Assembly: GCF_000153405.2 (NCBI RefSeq)
Contig: NC_020802.1
Span: 143,883-207,882 of the forward strand
Reading direction: 5' to 3'
Source: Psychromonas sp. CNPT3
GTDB taxonomy: Bacteria; Pseudomonadota; Gammaproteobacteria; Enterobacterales; Psychromonadaceae
Length of the DNA: 64,000 nucleotides
In this document: positions 28,167-36,691 of the stretch, one piece after another
Numbering within the stretch: position 1 is the stretch's first letter
Layout: each line of letters starts with the position of its first letter
Position numbers and translations under genes: made by a program
The notes under the pieces: model-generated
The model's input: the letters and a program-made list of their open reading frames with translations, nothing else
What the model was told of the DNA's origin: nothing
Databases searched by the model: none

Positions 28167-29612
28167 ATGGTTTACCGTCCTCTTTTTTTTATTACCGGCC
28201 TCGTTTTATCAAAAATGGCGGTATTTATGTATTTCCCCATGGCTTTGGCTTTTTATAATGAGTCATTGGGTGGGGTAGAATTTCTCGCCGCTATTATTAT
28301 TACGCATATCTTTTCATTTATTTTTATTTTTGTGGGTGATGAAAAAGAGCGTTCTCGTTTAGGCGTACGAGAAATGTTTTTATTAACCACGGGGGTATGG
28401 GTCTTAGCGAGTTTATTTGCGGCGCTACCTTTTGTTTTTATTGAACATATTAGCTATAGCGATGCCTTCTTTGAAACAATGTCAGGGATCACCACTACCG
28501 GCAGTACGGTGTTACATGATTTAGATTCGATGCCACATAGTATTTTATTATGGCGCTCTATTTTGCAATGGTTAGGTGGTGTGGGCTTTATTGTGATGGG
28601 CGTAGCTATTTTACCTTTTTTGAATGTGGGTGGGATGCGTTTATTCCAAACGGAATCGTCAGATTGGTCAGATAAAGCCGAGTCTAAAACGCGCCAAGTT
28701 GCCTTAGATATTTTAGCGGTTTATTTACTGCTGAGTATTTGTTGTTTTATCGGTTATAGACTCACGGGGATGAATGGCTTTGAAGCGGTTAATCACGCTA
28801 TGACCACTATATCAACGGGAGGTTACTCCACCTCTGATGGCTCTATGGGCCACTTTTCTATCGGCGCGCATTGGAATGCCATTATTTTTATGTTCTTAGG
28901 TGGGCTACCGTTTTTACTGCTTATTCGCGCCTTTAATCGGCGTCAGCCCAGTGCGATTTATAAAGATGCACAAGTCTGTGGATTTTTTACCTTAGTGGTT
29001 GTTTTTTCATCATTGCTGACGGTTTATTTGGTGCTAACCGATCAGTTTGGATGGTTAGATGCATTACGCTTAAGCTTATTTAATGTGATATCGATATTAA
29101 CGACCACCGGCTACGGGTTAGATGATTTTGTGCAATGGGGTGATTTTAGTGTTGTTATCTTTTTAGGCTTGCTCTTTATAGGGGCGTGTTCAGGCTCTAC
29201 CGCGGGCGGTATTAAAATATTTCGTTTTCAAATTGCCTTGCGCTTATTAAATCGACAATTACTTTTGTTAATGCACCCTCGGGGTATTTTCCCTCAAAAA
29301 TACAATAATCGCATTGTAAGTGATGATATTTTACGTTCATTAATTGCCTTTGTATTGGCGTATTTAATGACGATAGGCTTGTCTACTTTACTGCTCAGTT
29401 TGTTTGGCTCTCCTGCGATTGAAGCGTTTACCGCCTCTATTACCGCGGTGTCTAATGTGGGGCCGGGACTCACCCCTTCGATTGGCCCGTCAGGTAATTT
29501 CGCACATCTAGCCGATGCATCAAAGTGGGTGCTTGCGATAGGGATGTTGATGGGCCGTTTAGAAATACTGACCGTTGTAGTCTTGTTTACTCGTCATTTC
29601 TGGCGTCGCTAG
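28167..29612 (+). CDS. trkH: Trk potassium uptake channel subunit TrkH
   Basis: 481-residue membrane protein of the TrkH/KtrB family, with about 10-12 membrane segments and four pore-loop regions: TMSGITTTGSTVL, TISTGGYSTSDGS, ILTTTGYGLDDF and SNVGPGLTPSIG. It forms the K+ pathway, with TrkA gating. 17 bp after trkA; last of the block, convergent with rmuC. Confidence 0.95.
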   Translation: MVYRPLFFITGLVLSKMAVFMYFPMALAFYNESLGGVEFLAAIIITHIFSFIFIFVGDEKERSRLGVREMFLLTTGVWVLASLFAALPFVFIEHISYSDAFFETMSGITTTGSTVLHDLDSMPHSILLWRSILQWLGGVGFIVMGVAILPFLNVGGMRLFQTESSDWSDKAESKTRQVALDILAVYLLLSICCFIGYRLTGMNGFEAVNHAMTTISTGGYSTSDGSMGHFSIGAHWNAIIFMFLGGLPFLLLIRAFNRRQPSAIYKDAQVCGFFTLVVVFSSLLTVYLVLTDQFGWLDALRLSLFNVISILTTTGYGLDDFVQWGDFSVVIFLGLLFIGACSGSTAGGIKIFRFQIALRLLNRQLLLLMHPRGIFPQKYNNRIVSDDILRSLIAFVLAYLMTIGLSTLLLSLFGSPAIEAFTASITAVSNVGPGLTPSIGPSGNFAHLADASKWVLAIGMLMGRLEILTVVVLFTRHFWRR

Positions 29613-29648
29613 TATCGTAAAAATATGAGATAAGTGACGTTATTCTTT

Positions 29649-31031
29649 TTATAGCGTCTTTATCTCTATTTCACTGTCCGTTATAGCGTGCGTGGCCTCA
29701 CTTAACGAAACGCCTGATCCTGCGTTAGTAACTAAGCTCTCTGGCAACGGTTTGTTGACTACCACTCCCATTTGGCGCAATGCTTCGGCTTGCGCGATGA
29801 CATTGCCTCTGCCGGTACTCAGCTGTTTTAATGCATGATCATAGCTATCTTGCGCTTTGCCTAGGCTTTGCCCAACATCAAGCATATTGTGACTAAAAAG
29901 GCGCAGTTTGTCGTATAACTTACTGGCTTGTGCTGCGATATGCCTCCCATTTTTATGTTGCTGATCAAAGCGCCATAAGTTTTCGATGGTGCGCAGGGCT
30001 ATCATTAAATTAGTGGGGCTTGCGAGTAAAATATTATTATCTAATGCAAGTTTTACAAGCTCAGGATCATGCTCAATGGCAACGATAAAAGCGGGCTCAA
30101 CGGCCACGAATAAAAGCACATAATCTAAACGATTGGCGCCGAGTAAATTTTGATAATCTTTTTTACCTAAACTTTTTATATGTTGACGAATAGAGGCGCA
30201 ATGCGCGCTGATGGCTTGTTTCTGCTCAGTGACATCATCACTATTAAAAAAGCGTTCATAAGCCACAAGGGATACTTTCGAGTCAATAATAATGTCTTTT
30301 TGTTGCGGTAAGTGCACGATGACATCGGGAAGGAAGCGTTGCCCTTGTTCATTTTTATAGTGTTTTTGAGTTTCGTACTCATGGCCTTCACGTAGCCCTG
30401 AGTTTTCTAAAATACGCTGTAGAACAATTTCACCCCAATTACCTTGCTGTTTATTGTCCCCTTTTAGTGCATTGGTTAAATTAAGCGTTTCTTGTTGCAT
30501 CAACAGGTTAATATTTGCTAATTTTTTAATTTCGCTTTGTAAGTTATAACGCTCTTTACTCTCATCAATATAACATTGGGTGACTTGTTTTTTAAAACCT
30601 TCAATTTGTAGCTGTAACGGGCTTAATAACTGTTGCAGACTTTCTTGGTTTACGTTTTTAAATTGCTCTGATTTTTCACTAAAGATACGTTGTGATAATA
30701 ATTCAAATTGGTTACTTAATTTTTCTTCGTTATCTTGCTGGTCTCGCAGGCGTTGCTCCCCAGCTTGCTGGCGTAATTCACTTTCACGTACGCGCGCTGT
30801 TATCTTTTGATTTTGTCGTTGTAGGCTGTCTATGAGTATTGTTTGTGAGTCTATTTTCTCATTGTATTGCACTGCCTGCTGTTGTTGAAACCCCAGGGAT
30901 TGCTCGTTGAGTTGCAGGTTAATACTCAGCTCCGTATTTTTATTTTTTAAGCGCATAAAAATAATAACAACCAATAACAAGAGGGCACTTTCAAAGGCGA
31001 GTAAAAGAAGTAAATGGTTTACAGTCAGCAT
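29649..31031 (-). CDS. rmuC: DNA recombination protein RmuC homologue
   Basis: 460 residues: an N-terminal membrane anchor (HLLLLLAFESALLLLVVIIF), a long coiled coil (about 30-190) and the RmuC nuclease-fold domain with GNWGEIVLQRILENSGL and DIIIDSKVSLVAYERFF (Asp/Lys motif). E. coli RmuC limits inversion between short repeats. Its ATG overlaps the stop of the small membrane gene upstream (TAATG). Confidence 0.9.
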   Translation of the reverse strand: MLTVNHLLLLLAFESALLLLVVIIFMRLKNKNTELSINLQLNEQSLGFQQQQAVQYNEKIDSQTILIDSLQRQNQKITARVRESELRQQAGEQRLRDQQDNEEKLSNQFELLSQRIFSEKSEQFKNVNQESLQQLLSPLQLQIEGFKKQVTQCYIDESKERYNLQSEIKKLANINLLMQQETLNLTNALKGDNKQQGNWGEIVLQRILENSGLREGHEYETQKHYKNEQGQRFLPDVIVHLPQQKDIIIDSKVSLVAYERFFNSDDVTEQKQAISAHCASIRQHIKSLGKKDYQNLLGANRLDYVLLFVAVEPAFIVAIEHDPELVKLALDNNILLASPTNLMIALRTIENLWRFDQQHKNGRHIAAQASKLYDKLRLFSHNMLDVGQSLGKAQDSYDHALKQLSTGRGNVIAQAEALRQMGVVVNKPLPESLVTNAGSGVSLSEATHAITDSEIEIKTL

Positions 31032-31282
31032 TAATATTCCATTCTTTTAAGATAATAAATGACACTTTTATTAGATAATTTCCACAGACCTAAATAAAGG
31101 AGATAAATAGCAAAAACAATCCACTTATGGATGTTACTGCCCTGATCTAGGGTTTGAAATGTGAAGCTCGCGTCAGATTGTTGCAGTATGTAAACATAGA
31201 GAAACATTATCAAGGGGATAACAAAAACACTCGATAGCTTCCAAATTAACAGTAACAATTGACTAAAATGCCGTTGTAACAT
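31031..31282 (-). CDS. Small two-span membrane protein, unrecognised
   Basis: 83 residues from the ATG at 31282, which has AAGGAA 6 nt upstream; a longer frame from 31351 lacks a ribosome site. Two hydrophobic segments (LLLLIWKLSSVFVIPLIMFLYVYIL and WIVFAIYLLYLGLW) separated by a polar loop, basic C-terminus. I do not recognise the family. Its stop overlaps the rmuC start by one base, so the two are probably translated together. Confidence 0.6.
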   Translation of the reverse strand: MLQRHFSQLLLLIWKLSSVFVIPLIMFLYVYILQQSDASFTFQTLDQGSNIHKWIVFAIYLLYLGLWKLSNKSVIYYLKRMEY

Positions 31283-31734
31283 TGCATATTCCTTATTATG
31301 CGACAGACTTATAGGCCAAAATAAGTCACTAAGATACCCATGATACTTCAAGATGCAAAATCAGCAAGCGCAGCGCTAGCTCGAATAGGATTGTTGTGTT
31401 GCAAGCAATGAAAAGACAATCGTATTAACAAAATAGTACTTTATCAGCGCTCTGATCGGGCCGTATCAGTATCTGCAGGTAGTTAGGAAAGGTTTGTGCA
31501 GGTTTGTGCATGAAAGTGCGTGCAAAGTTTGATTTATCGGCATATCATGCACATTTGGTTGGGTTCGTGCATTAGTGTGCATGTAGATGCAGTAATGCGA
31601 AAACTTCATATTGATATAAAATTATCCTATTGTCGCGTTAGTGTACAAGGCGGATTTTTGATTAATGGAATGCGCTATGTCGTGAAAAACATAGCATTAA
31701 CCCGTATTTAAGTTTAAAAATAAAAGGCATTATT
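31283..31734. other. Long intergenic region upstream of glmS
   Basis: About 450 bp, with the divergent promoter of the small membrane gene and the glmS leader. It holds an imperfect inverted repeat (AATAGGATTGT at 31385-31395 versus ACAATCGTATT at 31416-31426) and a dense GTGCA-containing repeat cluster (31491-31590). A small open frame at 31520-31711 has no coding character. Confidence 0.55.
31491..31590 (+). repeat. GTGCA repeat cluster upstream of glmS
   Basis: GGTTTGTGCA is tandemly duplicated at 31491-31510, and further GTGCA or TGCAC motifs follow at roughly 31516-31590 in both orientations. Clustered short repeats of this kind upstream of a metabolic gene suggest protein binding; no regulator is identified. 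Confidence 0.45.
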
Positions 31735-33567
31735 ATGTGTGGGATAGTCGGTGGAGTGGCACAACGAGATATCGTTGAGATTTTATTACAAGGCTTACAA
31801 CGTCTTGAGTACCGCGGTTATGACTCGTCCGGTATTGCATTGGTGAGTGGCAAGGGAACATTAGAGCGTGTGCGTTGTGTCGGAAAAGTGCAAGCACTGC
31901 GTGATAGCTTAAAAAATTCCCCTTTACAAGGTGGAACAGGTATTGCTCATACGCGTTGGGCAACGCATGGCGCGCCCAATGAAGTAAATGCGCATCCGCA
32001 TTTTTCAGAAGGCCGAATTGCTGTCGTACATAACGGTATTATTGAAAACCATCAAGTGTTACGCCAGCAATTACAAACACAAGGTTATGTTTTTAGCTCA
32101 GATACGGATACCGAAGTCATTGCGCATTTGATACATGCCAATATGAAAAATAACGACTCGTTATTAAAAGCGGTGCAATACACGACGAAACAGTTAACGG
32201 GTGCTTATGGCATGGTCGTTATTGATTCAACCGACCCTGAATGCTTGGTCGTGGCGCGATCTGGTAGTCCTTTGGTGATTGGTTATGGTGTGGGTGAGCA
32301 TTTCGTCGCATCCGATCAAATTGCATTATTACCGGTAACACGTCGCTTTGCCTTCCTTGAAGAAGGCGATGTTGCGCAGGTTACGCGTCAACAAGTACTG
32401 ATATTCGATGCAAGTGGTGAGGCGGTTACGCGCGCTATCACGGAATCTAATGTGGTACACGATGAGAGTGATAAAGGCGAATATAAACATCATATGCTTA
32501 AAGAAATCTACGAGCAACCGGTGGCAATACAACGCACTCTGAGCGGGCGTATTAGCGACACGAGAGTGCTAGATAATGTATTTGGTGAAAATGCTAGCGC
32601 CTTATTACAAAAAGTAAAACATATCCAAATTATTGCCTGTGGTACCAGTTATCACTCTGCAATGACGGCGCGTTATTGGTTTGAATCGATTGCAGGTGTC
32701 TCTTGTAATGTTGAAATCGCTTCTGAATTTCGTTACCGAAAATCAGTGACGCAAGCCAATAGTTTATTAGTAACCCTTTCGCAATCGGGTGAAACAGCAG
32801 ATACGTTAGCGGCTTTACGTTTAGCTAAAAAACAAGGCTATATGGCAAGTTTGGCGATTTGTAATGTGGATGGCTCCTCATTAGTGCGCGAGTCTGATCT
32901 GGTTTATTTAATGAAAGCGGGACCTGAAATTGGCGTTGCGTCGACCAAAGCCTTTACCGTGCAACTGGTTGCTTTAATGATGCTGGTGACTGAAATTGGT
33001 CGTTATAATGCACTGAGTAGCGCGCAAGAAGCTGAAATAGTGCAAGCATTACATGCGTTGCCCCAACAAATAGAAAAAGTGTTGGAAATGGATGCGCAGA
33101 TAAAAGTGCTCGCTGAAGACTTTGCCGATAAACAGCATTGTTTATTTTTAGGTCGAGGCGACCAGTATCCCATTGCAATGGAAGGTGCATTAAAATTAAA
33201 AGAGATCTCATATATTCACGCCGAAGCTTATGCTGCCGGTGAATTAAAACATGGTCCTTTAGCGCTTGTTGATGCCGATATGCCCGTTATTGTTGTTGCC
33301 CCAAATAATGAGTTGATTGAAAAATTAAAATCCAATGTTGAAGAGGTGCGAGCGCGTGGCGGACTGATGTATGTTTTTGCAGACAAAGACGCAAACTTTA
33401 GTCGTGATGAGAGTATGAAAGTATTAGACGTGATACATTGCGACCCATTACTTGCACCTATTATTTATACTATTCCATTACAATTACTGAGTTACCATGT
33501 TGCCCTTATTAAAGGCACCGATGTGGATCAGCCGAGAAATTTAGCAAAATCAGTCACGGTGGAATAA
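31735..33567 (+). CDS. glmS: Glutamine-fructose-6-phosphate aminotransferase (isomerizing)
   Basis: 610 residues. The N-terminal Ntn glutaminase domain begins with MCGIVGG, the cysteine being the nucleophile after Met removal, followed by EYRGYDSSG and the THTRWATHG-type [10 protein letters not shown]. Two SIS sugar-isomerase domains follow ([31 protein letters not shown]) and it ends with the usual [11 protein letters not shown]. It makes glucosamine-6-phosphate, the first step to peptidoglycan and LPS amino sugars. AAAGGC ribosome site. Followed by two terminator hairpins. Confidence 0.96.
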   Translation: MCGIVGGVAQRDIVEILLQGLQRLEYRGYDSSGIALVSGKGTLERVRCVGKVQALRDSLKNSPLQGGTGIAHTRWATHGAPNEVNAHPHFSEGRIAVVHNGIIENHQVLRQQLQTQGYVFSSDTDTEVIAHLIHANMKNNDSLLKAVQYTTKQLTGAYGMVVIDSTDPECLVVARSGSPLVIGYGVGEHFVASDQIALLPVTRRFAFLEEGDVAQVTRQQVLIFDASGEAVTRAITESNVVHDESDKGEYKHHMLKEIYEQPVAIQRTLSGRISDTRVLDNVFGENASALLQKVKHIQIIACGTSYHSAMTARYWFESIAGVSCNVEIASEFRYRKSVTQANSLLVTLSQSGETADTLAALRLAKKQGYMASLAICNVDGSSLVRESDLVYLMKAGPEIGVASTKAFTVQLVALMMLVTEIGRYNALSSAQEAEIVQALHALPQQIEKVLEMDAQIKVLAEDFADKQHCLFLGRGDQYPIAMEGALKLKEISYIHAEAYAAGELKHGPLALVDADMPVIVVAPNNELIEKLKSNVEEVRARGGLMYVFADKDANFSRDESMKVLDVIHCDPLLAPIIYTIPLQLLSYHVALIKGTDVDQPRNLAKSVTVE

Positions 33568-33575
33568 TAAAACTA

Positions 33576-33605
33576 AGGATCTTTAGTATCGATGCTGAAG
33601 ATCCT
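33576..33605 (+). terminator. First hairpin after glmS
   Basis: AGGATCTT (33576-33583) pairs with AAGATCCT (33598-33605), with a short additional AG/CT pair inside. It begins 8 bp after the glmS stop. Confidence 0.5.
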
Positions 33606-33652
33606 GCACACCGAATAAGACATTCTTTTTTCTAGTACTTAATGACACAACC

Positions 33653-33679
33653 ATAGAGCAAGATTGCTCTATTTTTTTT
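33653..33679 (+). terminator. Rho-independent terminator before fbp
   Basis: Compact stem ATAGAGCAA/TTGCTCTAT followed directly by eight T residues. Ends 17 bp upstream of the fbp start, so fbp transcription must arise between or by read-through. Confidence 0.8.
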
Positions 33680-33696
33680 ATTCATAAGGATAGTAA

Positions 33697-34707
33697 ATGA
33701 AAACGCTTGGTGAACACATTGTAGACAAACAATCAGAATTTCCAGATGCCACTGGAGAGTTAACCTCTTTACTGTCCTCTATTAAACTTGCCGCTAAGGT
33801 CGTTAATAGAGATATTAATAAAGCAGGGTTAGTTGATATTATTGGCTCAACTGGAGTGCATAATATACAAGGTGAAGATCAACAAAAGATGGATCTTTTT
33901 GCGAATGAAAAGTTTAAAGCTGCGTTAGAAGCGCGTGGTCAAGTGTGTGGTGTGGCATCAGAAGAAGAAGATGAGATCATTATATTTAATTCAGAGAAGG
34001 GCCATAACGGTAAATATGTGGTGCTAATGGATCCGTTGGATGGCTCGTCTAATATTGATGTAAATGTCTCTGTTGGGACGATATTCTCTATTTATCGCCG
34101 CCTTAGCCCAGTGGGTAGTACGCCAACTTTAGATGATTTTTTACAACCGGGAAGTGCGCAAGTGGCTGCGGGATACGTCATTTATGGTTCGTCCACCATG
34201 CTTGTATACAGTACGGGTTATGGTGTTCATGGTTTCACCTGCGATCCTTCTCTCGGCGTATTTTACCTCTCTCATGAAAATATGCAGATCCCCGAAGACG
34301 GACGTATTTATTCGATCAACGAAGGCAATTACTTAGCCTTTCCCCCTGGCGTAAAAAAATATCTCAAATATTGCCAAGAAGAGGATAAAGAAACTAATCG
34401 CCCTTATACATCCCGTTACATCGGCTCTCTTGTTTCTGATTTTCATCGTAATTTATTAAAAGGAGGCATTTATATGTATCCTTCTACGTCGACGTACCGT
34501 AATGGAAAGTTACGTTTATTATATGAGTGTAATCCACTGGCATATTTAGTTGAACAAGCGGGAGGGCGTGCGAGTAATGGCTTTACGCGTATTTTAGATA
34601 TTAAACCAGAGCAAGTACACCAACGCGTACCCTTTTACTGTGGCAGTTTAAATATGATCAAGAAAGTTGAAAGCTTGATCCAAGAGCATCACACCCAAGA
34701 AAGCTGA
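33697..34707 (+). CDS. fbp: Fructose-1,6-bisphosphatase class I
   Basis: 336 residues. Mg-binding and catalytic motifs are present: [31 protein letters not shown], and the C-terminal [20 protein letters not shown]. Gluconeogenic enzyme, consistent with pckA in the same window and a carbon diet of uronates or organic acids. SD is AAGGAT. Standalone gene. Confidence 0.95.
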   Translation: MKTLGEHIVDKQSEFPDATGELTSLLSSIKLAAKVVNRDINKAGLVDIIGSTGVHNIQGEDQQKMDLFANEKFKAALEARGQVCGVASEEEDEIIIFNSEKGHNGKYVVLMDPLDGSSNIDVNVSVGTIFSIYRRLSPVGSTPTLDDFLQPGSAQVAAGYVIYGSSTMLVYSTGYGVHGFTCDPSLGVFYLSHENMQIPEDGRIYSINEGNYLAFPPGVKKYLKYCQEEDKETNRPYTSRYIGSLVSDFHRNLLKGGIYMYPSTSTYRNGKLRLLYECNPLAYLVEQAGGRASNGFTRILDIKPEQVHQRVPFYCGSLNMIKKVESLIQEHHTQES

Positions 34708-34757
34708 TCCGCGTTTTGGTGATATCTCATATTTTTATATGTGTGAGCGTATAATTT

Positions 34758-34819
34758 ATAGCAATGGAATTAATTAAGCTTTCCAGCAAGACGGATCACT
34801 TTTTTAGTTCTTTTGGTAT
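34758..34819 (-). mobile_element. MITE-like element, internally deleted copy
   Basis: 62 bp whose minus strand starts ATACCAAAAGAACTA, continues AAAAAAGTGATCCGTCTTGC and ends with the opposite terminal repeat (13 of 15 match). It keeps both ends of the 161-bp element at 11362-11522 but lacks about 100 bp from the middle. Confidence 0.65.
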
Positions 34820-34947
34820 TACATGCATATAAAAATTTAACATCCTTGTTGGATGATAGTCATAAATATAATAAAATAATCTCTCTTTTAATAGACGTTA
34901 TCGAAACGTTATCAATGCATGATAAAGCGATGCATGGAGATTAACCT

Positions 34948-35622
34948 TTGCCTATAGAGTCACATTACCCTTTAATAGAGATCCCTTTTGAACACCGTTA
35001 CCAGTGTTGGTTTTGTGGTGAGCCTCAAGATAAAGAGATCACTTTTCCTAAAGAAAAATCCTCCTGTCGTTTGTTAACGCATGCGCCGTTAAATGTGCCG
35101 AGTTGCCAAGAATGCTCAACGCTTGTAAAGCATGACGCTTTTGAATCTATTTGGGCGTATCGCTACGCACTCAAAAAGAAATTAATTGTTAAGCATCAAA
35201 AAACCTTAAATATTGGCGCGCGCTGGACAAAAGAGGAACTGCAAGAGTCGCAATTTGAAGGCTCTGCCTTTGAGGGGTTTAAGCGAAGTGCGTGGTTTAT
35301 GTTCGAATTACAGCAAGCAAGAGTGAACTTTGCGGGCTGGCCTGTCTGTATCATTGGCACCGGTATTATCTGCGATGATGCGCAAGCGGAATTTACCTTT
35401 GATGGCACGACTTATGCGGATTTTGACAGCGCAATCGCCTCAGTAGTGAGTGCTTTTTATCTGGATGAATTATTGTTTACACGTGTATTGGGTGTGCTGG
35501 GTAAAGAGAAATTCGGACATGCGATACGCCTTTGCCGATTATATCCAAATCTCACGACGTCTGCGCGGGACGCTGTTTTTAAAGAGATATTGAGTAGCCT
35601 TGGTATTGACGACCCACAATAA
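34948..35622 (+). CDS. Conserved-looking protein with N-terminal CxxC pairs, unrecognised
   Basis: 224 residues, TTG start at 34948 with GGAGA 7 nt upstream. Residues about 19-23 hold CWFCG and residues about 53-56 CQEC, a likely zinc ribbon; the rest is soluble and mixed alpha/beta with aromatic-rich segments (WAYRYALKKK, GFKRSAWFMFEL). No signal peptide. I do not recognise a family. Monocistronic between fbp and the HAD gene. Confidence 0.6.
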   Translation: MPIESHYPLIEIPFEHRYQCWFCGEPQDKEITFPKEKSSCRLLTHAPLNVPSCQECSTLVKHDAFESIWAYRYALKKKLIVKHQKTLNIGARWTKEELQESQFEGSAFEGFKRSAWFMFELQQARVNFAGWPVCIIGTGIICDDAQAEFTFDGTTYADFDSAIASVVSAFYLDELLFTRVLGVLGKEKFGHAIRLCRLYPNLTTSARDAVFKEILSSLGIDDPQ

Positions 35623-35686
35623 AGTATGACATTGATGTTAGAGGCTGCGAAGCGACTAAATTAAAATTAAAAATAAAGGATAAAAA

Positions 35687-36355
35687 ATGCATTATAAAGG
35701 CGCAATTTTTGATATGGATGGGCTGTTACTCGACACCGAGAAAGTGTGCCAGAATGCCTTTCGTGACGCCTGCAAGCATTTATCATTGCCGATGCTTGAA
35801 GAGGTGTATCTTGGGATCATTGGTTGTAATGCTGCCGGTATAAAAGCGGTGCTCTGTAAGGGCTATGGTGACAGTCTTGATTATGAAACGTTGCGAGAAG
35901 AGTGGATGAAACGTTATCACCGTATTGTTTATCATCAAGCTATTCCTGTAAAACCGGGCGCGCTCGCATTACTTAAATGGTTACAAGCGCAGTCGATTCC
36001 CATTGCACTTGCCACATCAACCGATAAAGAGCTTTCCAAAATAAAACTAAAATTTTCGGGCTTGTTTGAATATTTTAGTTGTTTCAGTAATGGTTGCGAA
36101 GTGAAATGTGGGAAACCCTCCCCTGAGATTTTTTTACTGGCCGCATCAAGGCTTAATATTCCCGCTAATGAGTGCCTTGCTTTTGAAGATTCAAGTAATG
36201 GTGTACGCTCGGCGATCAGTGCCGGTATGCAGGTGCATCAAGTGCCAGATTTAGTTGAACCTGATGCACAGGTACGCGCATTGGGACAGAAAGTGAGCGT
36301 GTCGTTAACAGAGGTGCTTGCCTTTTTAAAAGAGCAACATGCGCTAAAAAAATAA
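35687..36355 (+). CDS. HAD-superfamily hydrolase, beta-phosphoglucomutase-like
   Basis: 222 residues with the HAD motifs FDMDGLLLDTE (nucleophile Asp), ALATSTDKE (motif II Thr/Ser), a lysine near KCGKPSPEIF and CLAFEDSSNGV (acidic motif IV). The cap-1 helical domain lies at about 18-85. It resembles sugar-phosphate phosphatases of the YniC/GS1 type; substrate not predictable. Single gene with AAGGAT upstream. Confidence 0.85.
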   Translation: MHYKGAIFDMDGLLLDTEKVCQNAFRDACKHLSLPMLEEVYLGIIGCNAAGIKAVLCKGYGDSLDYETLREEWMKRYHRIVYHQAIPVKPGALALLKWLQAQSIPIALATSTDKELSKIKLKFSGLFEYFSCFSNGCEVKCGKPSPEIFLLAASRLNIPANECLAFEDSSNGVRSAISAGMQVHQVPDLVEPDAQVRALGQKVSVSLTEVLAFLKEQHALKK

Positions 36356-36615
36356 GGCCTTCATTAAACAAAGCAGAGGCATTCTTAGTGCCGCTTAAGA
36401 AATCTCTTCTCTTATATTTTCTTTTTATAAAGAGGAGGGAGCGCGCCTTTTCGATAAATTAAACCTACCCATATTCCTTATTCAGTTGTTTTATAAATCC
36501 TTTTTAAACCCCGCTTAAATATCAGAAAAGCTAATCGTATTTAACAGTTTGATATAAAATACTTTATTTTGATATTATGATTTGTTAGTAAAACTGTTAT
36601 CAGATTGTTAACCTA

Positions 36616-36629
36616 TTGATATCCATCAA
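36616..36629 (+). promoter_or_regulatory. FNR binding site of the nirB promoter
   Basis: TTGATATCCATCAA is a perfect match to the FNR consensus TTGAT-N4-ATCAA. Its centre is 41.5 bp before position 36664, and a -10 hexamer TAATGT occupies 36651-36656, which is the class-II activator arrangement. Confidence 0.85.
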
Positions 36630-36650
36630 AGATCTTTTGTTACAATGCAT

Positions 36651-36656
36651 TAATGT
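36651..36656 (+). promoter_or_regulatory. -10 element of the nirB promoter
   Basis: TAATGT lies at the right spacing for a start near 36664 with the FNR site centred at -41.5. TACAAT at 36641 is an alternative but would put FNR too close. Confidence 0.55.
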
Positions 36657-36691
36657 AGTACGTCTGAAAAATATAAAGCATTGAGGGTAGT

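Larger units (their letters stand above)
36356..36691. other. Upstream region of nirBDC
   Basis: 336 bp without a gene. It holds a weak pyrimidine/purine hairpin near 36400-36440, AT-rich DNA with two TTGATAT-type stretches, the FNR box (36616-36629) and the -10 element of nirB (36651-36656). I see no terminator with a clean T-run after the HAD gene. Confidence 0.6.

Noticed and set aside
31330-31430. Possible second dispersed repeat (TACCCATGATACTTCAAGATGC start)
   Set aside because: It reminds me of ends of known intergenic repeats, but no second copy or opposite end occurs in the window.
31520-31711. 63-codon open frame upstream of glmS
   Set aside because: No ribosome site, no recognisable motif, and it overlaps the repeat cluster and the likely glmS promoter.
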